Shown in pieces: positions 1-6,254 of a DNA stretch of 17,566 nt (its first letter is position 1; each line of letters begins with the position of its first letter). The translations under genes were made by a program, and so were the position numbers. The notes below the pieces were generated by a model. That model was given only the letters and a program-made list of their open reading frames with translations. It was not told the DNA's origin and did not search any database. The stretch spans positions 1 to 17,566 of the forward strand of contig CAMNNG010000010.1 in NCBI GenBank assembly GCA_946545145.1, read 5' to 3'. Origin of the DNA: an uncultured Bacillota bacterium (GTDB lineage Bacteria > Bacillota > Clostridia > Peptostreptococcales > Anaerovoracaceae).

Positions 1-1200
1 CTTGTCACCCGTGCTTCCGAATACGACTGCGATATGGCTGTCCGGATACTCCTTGACGGTCGACTCGAACAGAGCCTCAAAGCTCATCTTGTTGTGAGCG
101 TAGTCGACGATGACTGTGATGCTCTCATCAGCATCGGTGAACACTTCCATCCTGCCCTTGACGCGCGCCTTCTTCAGGCCGTCCTTGATGCAGTGGATAG
201 GAATGTTCATCATGTAAGCCATCGTGACCGCCGCGAGAGCGTTCGAAACGTTGAAGAGACCGGTAAGACCGATCCTGAACTGATCGTCGAATGAGTCGCA
301 CTTTACTCTGAACGAGATGCCGCGCCTCGACGTCTTGATGTCGTAAGCAGTAATATCGGCTTCCTTCTCACAGCCGAATGTGACTATCCTTTCGGTGAGG
401 CCCGACGCCTTCGCTCTGTCTATCACCCTCTGCGCGTAGTCGCTGTCGGCATTGACGGCGAGGGTCCTCGCCTGGTCGAAGAGCATCATCTTCGAATTCA
501 CGTAGTCCTCAAGATCGGGATGCTCGAGCGGCGAGATGTGGTCTTCTCCTATATTCAGGAAGCAGGCCGTATCGTATATGATGCCGGCGGTCCTGTCGTA
601 CTTCAGCGCCTGGCTCGAAACCTCCATTATGAGATGCGATATGCCGCTCGTGACAGCGTTATCGATGTTCTTTCTGAGGACCATGGCCTCCGGCGTCGTG
701 AGGTGTGACTCGAATCTCTCAACACCGTCGAAGGTATCTATGCTGGAGAGGATGGCCGTCTCCGGCTCCTTCATCTCATCTGCGTATTCATCCAGGATGA
801 ACTTCAGGAAGAATGCCGCAGTCGATTTTCCCTTAGTTCCGGTGATACCTATCATATGGATGTTCTTCCAGCTCGAGTCGTAGAAAAGATCGGCTATGAC
901 GGGCATGGCCTTTCTTATATCGCTGACAAGGATGCCAGGCACCCCGGCGTTTTCGTATTTCTTTTCGCTTACATAGCAGAACGCGCCCTTCTCTATGGCC
1001 TGCAGAAGATACTCTTCCTTGAAGTGAGCCCCTTTGCAGACGAAGAGCGTTCCGAACTGCATGTCGTTCGAATCGTAAGTTATGTGATGCACTGTTTTTT
1101 CCGATGCTTCATCAAGGCCGGCCTCATCCGTGCTTCCTGCAACGAGGGCCGAAGCCTCCAGCGCTTTGATATACTCTTTCAGCAAATGTTTGGTTTTCAT
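1..1200 (-). CDS. murE: MurE-type UDP-MurNAc-tripeptide synthetase, C-terminus cut by window edge
   Basis: Cytoplasmic Mur ligase that adds the third amino acid of the peptidoglycan stem peptide to UDP-MurNAc-L-Ala-D-Glu, using ATP. I translated 400 codons from the ATG at 1200 to the left edge with no stop. Visible motifs are the ATP P-loop GTKGKST (residues 121-127), an N-terminal MurE substrate region (DSNDMQFGTLFVCKGAHF, about 43-60), LTTPE and MEVSSQAL in the central domain, FLNIGEDHISPLEHP, and DYAHN near the end of the visible part. The GTKGKST loop and the DHISPLEHP stretch resemble the L-lysine-adding enzymes of streptococci more than the classic DAP enzymes. The motif that decides the amino acid (DNPR in DAP enzymes) would lie just beyond the edge, so specificity is open. 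The start follows a GAGGGAT ribosome site 15 bases after the DUF975 gene, so the two are probably co-transcribed. Confidence 0.88.
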   Translation of the reverse strand, partial: MKTKHLLKEYIKALEASALVAGSTDEAGLDEASEKTVHHITYDSNDMQFGTLFVCKGAHFKEEYLLQAIEKGAFCYVSEKKYENAGVPGILVSDIRKAMPVIADLFYDSSWKNIHMIGITGTKGKSTAAFFLKFILDEYADEMKEPETAILSSIDTFDGVERFESHLTTPEAMVLRKNIDNAVTSGISHLIMEVSSQALKYDRTAGIIYDTACFLNIGEDHISPLEHPDLEDYVNSKMMLFDQARTLAVNADSDYAQRVIDRAKASGLTERIVTFGCEKEADITAYDIKTSRRGISFRVKCDSFDDQFRIGLTGLFNVSNALAAVTMAYMMNIPIHCIKDGLKKARVKGRMEVFTDADESITVIVDYAHNKMSFEALFESTVKEYPDSHIAVVFGSTGDK

Positions 1201-1215
1201 AATCTATCCCTCATA

Positions 1216-2091
1216 TTACATATCTCTGACAAAAGTCGTCTGTCCGGACCTTCTGCCCGAAACCATCTCGTAGAATACCCTGTCGGTCGCGTAGCAGTAA
1301 GCGAGCGGGATCGACGCCGGTATCAGTCCTAATGCAACTGCAACGATCCTGACGATGCTGCCTCCAAAATCCGTAGCCATCAGCGGGAACAGCAGCATGC
1401 CGCAAAGGAAGGCGATAACTGCTACTGCGGCCACCGCAAGAGCGTACCAGCCGATGAACGAAAGATTAAGTACGAAGTAGTACATCTTGTTTCCTTCCAT
1501 CAGGCGTTTGCTCTCTTCCACGCACAGCGGCACCGGAAGATCCGGGTTGTCGCACATGATGCAGTAAGCCTGGCTGTATCTGATCATCGCTCTTACGGCG
1601 AGGAAGATGCCCGCTATAGGTATCAGCGCCCAGAGCAGGATGAATACATACATGAAGACTGTAAGCCACAGCGTTTTCAGGAACTTCTCGAAGCCCGAGA
1701 AGATGTCAGTCACCATGCAGGCATTGCCCCGGACGATATCGAGGAAGAACTGCATTATGCCGTATGTCAGCGGCGGGACCACAAGTAAAGTATACAGACC
1801 CGTTACAGGAGACTGCCTTACTGTGATCTTTGTATCGCCAAGGCTCGCGGCCCTGTCTCCGAGATATCTGGACATATCTACGGCCTTCTCCGTTCCGAAG
1901 AACAGATCGAGGATGTTGGGCACGAGCTGCGTTACGACAAGGAAAATCAGTATGGCGATGACTGCCATCTTCCATTTTCCCGCAAGAGCCGCCCTTCCTC
2001 TCGTCCTGAGATCCGAGTATGACTCGTCTATCAGATAGTGACCATGCTGCATGTTTTCCGGTCCGTTTCCCGGTCCTACGTTCATCTGCAT
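1216..2091 (-). CDS. DUF975-family integral membrane protein
   Basis: Integral membrane protein of unknown function, 291 residues. The family hallmarks I see are an N-terminal amphipathic segment leading into GRAALAGKWKMAV (about 32-44), and the conserved run RYSQAYCIMCDNPDL (171-185), ESKRLMEGNK (193-202) and SFIGWYALA (211-219), which together are typical of DUF975. Hydrophobic stretches at roughly 41-61, 99-119, 139-166, 206-235 and 245-265 predict about five membrane segments; I see no cleavable signal peptide. The ATG at 2091 has AGAGAGG about 11 bases upstream. It sits between abfD and murE on the same strand, 15 bases from murE, which hints at an envelope role, but the family has no established biochemical function. 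Confidence 0.8.
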   Translation of the reverse strand: MQMNVGPGNGPENMQHGHYLIDESYSDLRTRGRAALAGKWKMAVIAILIFLVVTQLVPNILDLFFGTEKAVDMSRYLGDRAASLGDTKITVRQSPVTGLYTLLVVPPLTYGIMQFFLDIVRGNACMVTDIFSGFEKFLKTLWLTVFMYVFILLWALIPIAGIFLAVRAMIRYSQAYCIMCDNPDLPVPLCVEESKRLMEGNKMYYFVLNLSFIGWYALAVAAVAVIAFLCGMLLFPLMATDFGGSIVRIVAVALGLIPASIPLAYCYATDRVFYEMVSGRRSGQTTFVRDM

Positions 2092-2121
2092 ATTATAGTT
2101 TTCCTCTCTGGTATTTTATGA

Positions 2122-2146
2122 TGCCGCCCCTTTCAAAGAGGCGGCA
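2122..2146 (-). repeat. GC-rich hairpin between abfD and the DUF975 gene
   Basis: Perfect 7-bp inverted repeat TGCCGCC (2122-2128) / GGCGGCA (2140-2146) with an 11-base loop, 24 bases past the abfD stop. It is placed like a terminator, but on the minus strand it is followed by TCATAAAATACC, with no run of T. It may be a weak terminator, a 3'-end stabiliser of the abfD message, or an attenuator ahead of the DUF975-murE pair. Confidence 0.5.
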
Positions 2147-2169
2147 CCGGTATCAAGCTGTTTCTGATC

Positions 2170-3645
2170 TTATTTCGTGATCCCTGCGATCGTCTTCGCA
2201 AGGGCCTTCTTGCCTTCAAGGTCTCCCTGCCTTGCGATCATGATCCTCTGTGCCTGAGGTGAGCCTGCGCCGTGCATGGACTCCGTCCTGTATCCTACAG
2301 CTGCAGTTCCGAGGCAGAGGTTTTCGATGAGCCTCAGGATCCTTGCCCTCTCTTCCGTAGTGCAGCACGGGTTGGCTGCGAAGTACTTGTTGCATACCTC
2401 ACCGATCGTCTCTCCGTTCTTTCCTACCGGAAGATCCGATCTGAAGTCCTTCTCTGACGGCATTGTTACCATCAGTCCGCCTGCTATATCCTCAGCGAGC
2501 CTCGTGATCTCGTACGGGAATCTCGTAACGTTCTGTTTGCAGACGTTTGCAAGCAGAAGATCGATCTGATAGTTTCCTGCCTTCGTCGGTTTTCCTTCAG
2601 CCGAGCATGCGATACCGCAGGCATAGAGAGTCTCGTTGAGATGAGTCATCTCGATGAGCTTGTCCTTGATGTGCGAAGCCTTCGATGCGCCGTTGTAGTC
2701 TGCGGCAACGCCGGCAGCTCCGATGAGGACGTCGCCAACGCCGACCTTGCAGCCGCCGTAGGACTGTCTGTGGTATCCTGCGAAGCGCTCTACGAGCATT
2801 CCTGCGAACTCAGTCTCTCCACAGAGGAAGATCCTGTCGTTCGGAACGAATACGTCATCGAATACTACGAGGACTTCCTGTCCGCCGAAGGCCTTGTTTC
2901 CGACATCTATGTCAGCGCCCTCTTCCATCTTTCTCGTATCGCAGCTCTGACGGCCGTATATCATGTAGATACCGTCAGCATCGGAAGGAACAGCGAATGC
3001 TACTGCATAGTCAGCATCTTCTTCCTTCATCGCCTGAGTCGGCATCACGATGTGCTCGTGGGAGTTGATCGAGCCTGTCTGGTGGCACTTCGCTCCTCTT
3101 ACTACGATGCCGTCCTCTCTTCTCTCGACTATCCTGAGGAAGAGATCCGGATCCGCCTGATCCGACGGGCCCTTGCTGCGGTCGCCCTTCGGGTCTGTCA
3201 TCGCTCCGTCAACGATGTAGTCCTTTTCCTGGATGTATTTGAGATAGTTGACGAAATTCTCGTGATAGTGAGTTCCATGCGCTTCATCGATCTCGAAAGT
3301 CGTGGAATACATAGCGTTGAACGCGTCCATTCCTACGCATCTCTGGAAACACGATGCCGTCTTCTGTCCAAGAAGTCTCTGCATCTTGACCTTGTTCACG
3401 AGGTCTGTGGTGCTCTGATGTATATGATTGAATCTGTTGACCGTCTCACCTGTAAGATTCGATGTGGCTGTCATGAGATCTTTGTATTCATCGTCCTGCG
3501 CAAGACCGTAAGTCATCGCGACGCTGTTGATCGAAGGTCTGATGACGGGATGATCTACCCAGTTTTCGATTTTCTCTCCGAACATATATACCCTTGTTTT
3601 CAGCTGCCTGAGGCTTTCTATATATTCCGGTGCAGTCATTAACAT
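2170..3645 (-). CDS. abfD: 4-hydroxybutyryl-CoA dehydratase / vinylacetyl-CoA delta-isomerase
   Basis: FAD- and [4Fe-4S]-containing radical enzyme that dehydrates 4-hydroxybutyryl-CoA to crotonyl-CoA and isomerises vinylacetyl-CoA. It acts in 4-aminobutyrate and succinate fermentation to butyrate. The protein is 491 residues, the usual length. From memory of the C. aminobutyricum enzyme, the cluster ligands are C99, C103, H292 and C299, and all four are here at exactly those numbers (CFQRC at 99-103; YHRQSYGGCK at 291-300). The other residues assigned to catalysis, T190, E257, Y296, K300 and E455, are also in place. The start MLMTAPEYIESL matches the family start and is preceded by AAAGGAG. 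No 4-hydroxybutyrate dehydrogenase or CoA-transferase gene lies alongside; the nearest pathway partner is crt on the opposite strand. The oxygen-labile enzyme implies a strict anaerobe. Confidence 0.97.
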   Translation of the reverse strand: MLMTAPEYIESLRQLKTRVYMFGEKIENWVDHPVIRPSINSVAMTYGLAQDDEYKDLMTATSNLTGETVNRFNHIHQSTTDLVNKVKMQRLLGQKTASCFQRCVGMDAFNAMYSTTFEIDEAHGTHYHENFVNYLKYIQEKDYIVDGAMTDPKGDRSKGPSDQADPDLFLRIVERREDGIVVRGAKCHQTGSINSHEHIVMPTQAMKEEDADYAVAFAVPSDADGIYMIYGRQSCDTRKMEEGADIDVGNKAFGGQEVLVVFDDVFVPNDRIFLCGETEFAGMLVERFAGYHRQSYGGCKVGVGDVLIGAAGVAADYNGASKASHIKDKLIEMTHLNETLYACGIACSAEGKPTKAGNYQIDLLLANVCKQNVTRFPYEITRLAEDIAGGLMVTMPSEKDFRSDLPVGKNGETIGEVCNKYFAANPCCTTEERARILRLIENLCLGTAAVGYRTESMHGAGSPQAQRIMIARQGDLEGKKALAKTIAGITK

Positions 3646-3684
3646 AGTATTCTTCTCCTTTCGCCATAATTTTCAAAACCCTCA

Positions 3685-3690
3685 ATTATA
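3685..3690 (-). promoter_or_regulatory. -10 element of the abfD promoter
   Basis: Perfect TATAAT on the minus strand, placed for a leader of about 32 bases before the abfD ATG. I find no good -35 hexamer at 16-18 bases (best candidates match only about three positions), so the promoter may need an activator. Confidence 0.5.
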
Positions 3691-3792
3691 CATATAAGAT
3701 TTTAGCACATCACAGGAAACATTCCAACTTTGATTTGGGCTCCGGCCGGATGAGCCCCGGCGCCTTTCCGTGCATAAAACTCCGTTTTGTAG

Positions 3793-3798
3793 TAATAT
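3793..3798 (+). promoter_or_regulatory. -10 element positioned for a leaderless thiN transcript
   Basis: TAATAT (5 of 6 to consensus) ends six bases before the ATG at 3805, so the expected +1 is the A of the start codon. No Shine-Dalgarno sequence precedes the ATG and the -35 region is poor. This is an inference from spacing only. Confidence 0.35.
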
Positions 3799-3804
3799 AT
3801 CCGT

Positions 3805-4440
3805 ATGGAAAAGAAATGCATCATAATACCTGCCTACATAGAAGGCAGCATCAGAAATATAGTAAGCGACGAGGAGCTCGCTTCATCCCTCGTTATCTGC
3901 GCGGACGCAGGCTTTGAAAGGGCTGCGGCAGAAGGGATCGTGCCCGATATCCTGGTCGGAGACCTCGACTCGGTTGACGAGAAAAACCTTATCGTTCCTC
4001 CAGAGGTCAAAATGATCACAGCGAACTGGCATAAGGACGAAACCGACTTTGAGCTCGCGGTGGATACAGCAGTAAGCGAAGGCTGCAGCAGCGTCCTCAT
4101 CGCAGGCGGATTCGGCGGCAGGATCGACCACACTCTGGGCAATATACAGAACATGGTCGACTTTTACAGGCATGGCGTAGACATATCCATGAAGGACGAA
4201 AGGAATTATCTCACAGTTCTTGAGAGCGGTTCGCTTACTCTTTCTGCCGGACGTGACGTCAACCTCTCCATACTCGCCCACTCCGACGAGGCTGAGGTCA
4301 GCGTCACAGGCGTCGAATGGCCGCTCGAACATTACCACATGACGAGCGACAGACCGCTCGGGGTAAGCAACTTTGTAACAGGCGAAAAGGCTGAGATCAC
4401 CGTCTACAGCGGAACGGTCCTGGTCATGATCTGCAAATAG
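3805..4440 (+). CDS. thiN: Thiamine pyrophosphokinase
   Basis: Cytoplasmic enzyme that transfers pyrophosphate from ATP to thiamine, giving thiamine diphosphate (EC 2.7.6.2). The 211-residue length is normal. Family motifs appear in order: CADAG (32-36), VGDLDSV (51-57), KDETDFELA (77-85), and GGFGGRIDHTLGN (101-113), which together form the nucleotide and thiamine site; the C-terminal half is the beta-rich thiamine-binding domain. The start at 3805 fits the family N-terminus (short polar lead, then CIIIPA), but no ribosome site is visible upstream and a -10 box abuts the ATG, suggesting leaderless expression. It is divergent from abfD and 123 bases upstream of crt. I see no TPP riboswitch. 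Its place between two fermentation genes looks coincidental. Confidence 0.93.
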   Translation: MEKKCIIIPAYIEGSIRNIVSDEELASSLVICADAGFERAAAEGIVPDILVGDLDSVDEKNLIVPPEVKMITANWHKDETDFELAVDTAVSEGCSSVLIAGGFGGRIDHTLGNIQNMVDFYRHGVDISMKDERNYLTVLESGSLTLSAGRDVNLSILAHSDEAEVSVTGVEWPLEHYHMTSDRPLGVSNFVTGEKAEITVYSGTVLVMICK

Positions 4441-4484
4441 CTGGAAAATCCCCTTTTTACCCACGAAATACACATGAAAAACAT

Positions 4485-4513
4485 CGGGCACGGTTGATAA
4501 TAAGCCGTGCCCG
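4485..4513. promoter_or_regulatory. Perfect inverted repeat inside the crt promoter, candidate operator
   Basis: CGGGCACGG (4485-4493) and CCGTGCCCG (4505-4513) form a perfect 9-bp inverted repeat with an 11-base centre. With one bulged T the pairing extends four more bases. The centre contains the -35 box and the right arm fills most of the promoter spacer, which is how a repressor operator is built. It could instead be a terminator hairpin for thiN, but no T-run follows on the plus strand. Confidence 0.6.
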
Positions 4514-4522
4514 TGTTAAAAT
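4494..4522 (+). promoter_or_regulatory. Sigma-A promoter of crt
   Basis: TTGATA (4494-4499) and TAAAAT (4517-4522), each 5 of 6 to consensus, separated by exactly 17 bases. The predicted +1 lies near 4529, giving a leader of about 35 bases before the crt ATG. Confidence 0.72.
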
Positions 4523-4563
4523 TATGACAAATAATTCACAGTCACGAAAGGATGGAACTGATT

Positions 4564-5340
4564 ATGTACGAATTGGTCAAATACGAAGTCAAAGGCGATA
4601 TAGCATACATTACCGCAAACAATCCGAAGGTAATGAACGCTCTTTCAGGAAAGATGCTCGACGATCTTTATGGAGCATTCAACGAAGCTGAAGATGATGC
4701 TGCTGTCAAAGTAGTTATCTTCACAGGCGAAGGCAAAGCTTTCATCGCCGGCGCTGACATCTCTGAAATGTCCACTATGACTGTTGCTGAAGGTCAGGCT
4801 TACTCGGCACTCGGCCACAAGCTCGCTATGTTCATCGAAGGAATGAGCAAGCCGGTCATCGCTGCTATCAACGGATTCGCTCTGGGCGGCGGCTGCGAGA
4901 TGGCTATGTCCTGCGACATCAGACTCGCAAGCACAGCAGCTAAATTCGGACAGCCGGAAGTAGGTCTTGGTCTTACACCGGGATACGGCGGCTGCGTCAG
5001 ACTGCAGAGACTCATTGGCAAAGGCATGGCTAAAAAGCTCATCTTCACAGGCGCTATGATCGGTGCTGAAGACGCTCTGAAGTATGGTCTCGTAGAAGAC
5101 GTATGCGAGCCGGAAGAACTCATCCCTGCTGCTGAGAAACTCGCAGGAAAGATCGCTAAGCAGGCTCCGTTCGCAGTTGCTGTCTGCAAGAAGATCATCA
5201 ACAACGTATCCGACATGGATGTTCGCGCTGCATCGGCATTCGAGATCCAGGGCTTCACAAGCGCATTCGCTACAGAAGACAGACTCGAAGGAACAGCTGC
5301 TTTCGTTGAAAAGAGAAAGCCGAACTTCACAGGAAAATAA
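4564..5340 (+). CDS. crt: Enoyl-CoA hydratase/isomerase family protein, probable crotonase
   Basis: Crotonase-fold enzyme that most likely hydrates crotonyl-CoA to 3-hydroxybutyryl-CoA, or the reverse. From the ATG at 4564 it has 258 residues, the normal size. Oxyanion-hole segments AFIAGADISEM (59-69) and ALGGGCEM (106-113) are present, as are both catalytic glutamates of the hydratase subgroup, E112 (GGGCE) and E132 (GQPE), which favours hydratase over isomerase. An ATG at 4552 is in frame, but it overlaps the AAAGGA ribosome site itself, so 4564 is the better start. The gene has its own promoter and a strong terminator and is therefore monocistronic. AbfD next door makes crotonyl-CoA, its presumed substrate. 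Crotonase paralogs are hard to tell apart by sequence, so the exact acyl-CoA is inferred from context. Confidence 0.9.
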   Translation: MYELVKYEVKGDIAYITANNPKVMNALSGKMLDDLYGAFNEAEDDAAVKVVIFTGEGKAFIAGADISEMSTMTVAEGQAYSALGHKLAMFIEGMSKPVIAAINGFALGGGCEMAMSCDIRLASTAAKFGQPEVGLGLTPGYGGCVRLQRLIGKGMAKKLIFTGAMIGAEDALKYGLVEDVCEPEELIPAAEKLAGKIAKQAPFAVAVCKKIINNVSDMDVRAASAFEIQGFTSAFATEDRLEGTAAFVEKRKPNFTGK

Positions 5341-5360
5341 TTGTCCTGACGTGATCATTA

Positions 5361-5390
5361 AAAGAGACCGCAAATCGCGGTCTCTTTTTT
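5361..5390. terminator. Intrinsic terminator between convergent crt and tetR, bidirectional
   Basis: Perfect 11-bp stem AAAGAGACCGC (5361-5371) / GCGGTCTCTTT (5377-5387) with a 5-base loop, followed by T to 5390 on the plus strand. On the minus strand the stem ends in CTCTTTTAATG, so it can also stop tetR transcription. It lies 20 bases past the crt stop. Confidence 0.93.
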
Positions 5391-5432
5391 ACGTTCATTG
5401 TTTTACATTCACTGTTTCGATCGTTATTACGC

Positions 5433-5996
5433 CTAGATTATCTCTGCTGCATTTTTGATGGTCTGCACACTTGATTCGTCGACAATTCTGACCAGATTCT
5501 TCACGATGATCTCAGGATCTTCCGCCATGCCTGCCTGTATCCAGTCGAACAGTATCCCCGAAAGACCGTGAGATAAAAATGTTTCAAAGAATGATACATG
5601 ATCATCTTCCGCGTTGCTGTCTTTCGTAATACCACGGACCACTTCAGTCATGATCTCAGATGAGACTTCGAAGATGTATCTTCTGAGCTCCACTCTGTCA
5701 TATGAGACAGAACTGCAGTAGTAATCCCCGTCTTCCTTGAGTACTTTCAGGGCCGCATAGAGTTTGTCCGGCCAGTTTTCCGCATTGACGCTCCCTCTGA
5801 TGGGGCTGATCACATCTCTGTAGAAGATCCAGTTCATCAGATCGTATTTGTCCTGGAAATGATAATAAAAAGTCAGTCTGTTCAGTCCGCAGGCGTCAGT
5901 GATATCTGTGATCGTAATGTTGTCGAATGGTCTCTGGACCATTAGTTGCTTGAATGCCGCAGCTATTTTTTCTTTAGTCTTTTCTCCGCTTTTCAT
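5433..5996 (-). CDS. TetR/AcrR-family transcriptional regulator
   Basis: DNA-binding regulator of 187 residues, a normal TetR size. The N-terminal helix-turn-helix covers about residues 28-53, with ITITDITDACGLNR and TFYYHFQDKYDLMNWIF, the pattern of the DhaS-like subgroup. The C-terminal half (LSHGLSGILFDWIQ, about 147-160) looks like the TetR_C_8-type ligand domain. The ATG at 5996 follows AGAAGGA at short spacing. It has its own promoter and is convergent with crt, so it may regulate crt, but nothing in the sequence ties it to the palindrome in the crt promoter: I do not find that motif in front of tetR itself. Ligand unknown. Confidence 0.88.
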   Translation of the reverse strand: MKSGEKTKEKIAAAFKQLMVQRPFDNITITDITDACGLNRLTFYYHFQDKYDLMNWIFYRDVISPIRGSVNAENWPDKLYAALKVLKEDGDYYCSSVSYDRVELRRYIFEVSSEIMTEVVRGITKDSNAEDDHVSFFETFLSHGLSGILFDWIQAGMAEDPEIIVKNLVRIVDESSVQTIKNAAEII

Positions 5997-6044
5997 ACTT
6001 CCTTCTGTTCACTAACTAGTTCAATTATTTATTCACACATAATT

Positions 6045-6072
6045 ATTTTATCACTAAATTCATATGTGACAA
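6045..6072 (-). promoter_or_regulatory. Promoter of the tetR gene
   Basis: On the minus strand, TTGTCA (6067-6072) and TAAAAT (6045-6050), each 5 of 6, are 16 bases apart, giving a leader of about 40 bases. The heptamer TTAGTGA occurs twice on the minus strand here (6051-6057 and 6009-6015), which may be coincidence in AT-rich DNA. The rest of 5997-6204 is AT-rich with no gene or strong structure. Confidence 0.6.
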
Positions 6073-6204
6073 GTGTAATTAGATTGATAGGTTTATTCTT
6101 TTAAATGTTAAATTTTACTTTTTCTACAAGATTCTCTGTTTGTTGCATTTAGAAAGCGCAGCCGACTTTCCAAAGCCCTCCTCGAATGAATTCAACATAA
6201 AACA

Positions 6205-6231
6205 AAGAAGAAGCCGCGTGGGCTTCTTCTT
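6205..6231 (-). terminator. Intrinsic terminator of the nuoE/nuoF/fusion operon
   Basis: Perfect 11-bp stem AAGAAGAAGCC / GGCTTCTTCTT with a 5-base loop. On the minus strand it is followed by TGTTTTATG, a T-rich tail, and starts 24 bases after the stop codon at 6255. Confidence 0.85.
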
Positions 6232-6254
6232 GTATCCTGATAATTATATATCAG

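Noticed and set aside
2641..3642. Plus-strand open frame of 333 codons opposite abfD
   Set aside because: Same reasons: an antisense shadow of a highly conserved enzyme gene.
3737..3757. GC-rich inverted repeat GGGCTC / GAGCCC between abfD and thiN
   Set aside because: It lies upstream of both predicted promoters, has no T-run either way, and at 6 bp is too short to assign a function.
3691..3804. TPP riboswitch before the thiamine pyrophosphokinase gene
   Set aside because: The conserved CTGAGA and ACCTGA-type elements are absent, and the predicted transcript has no leader.
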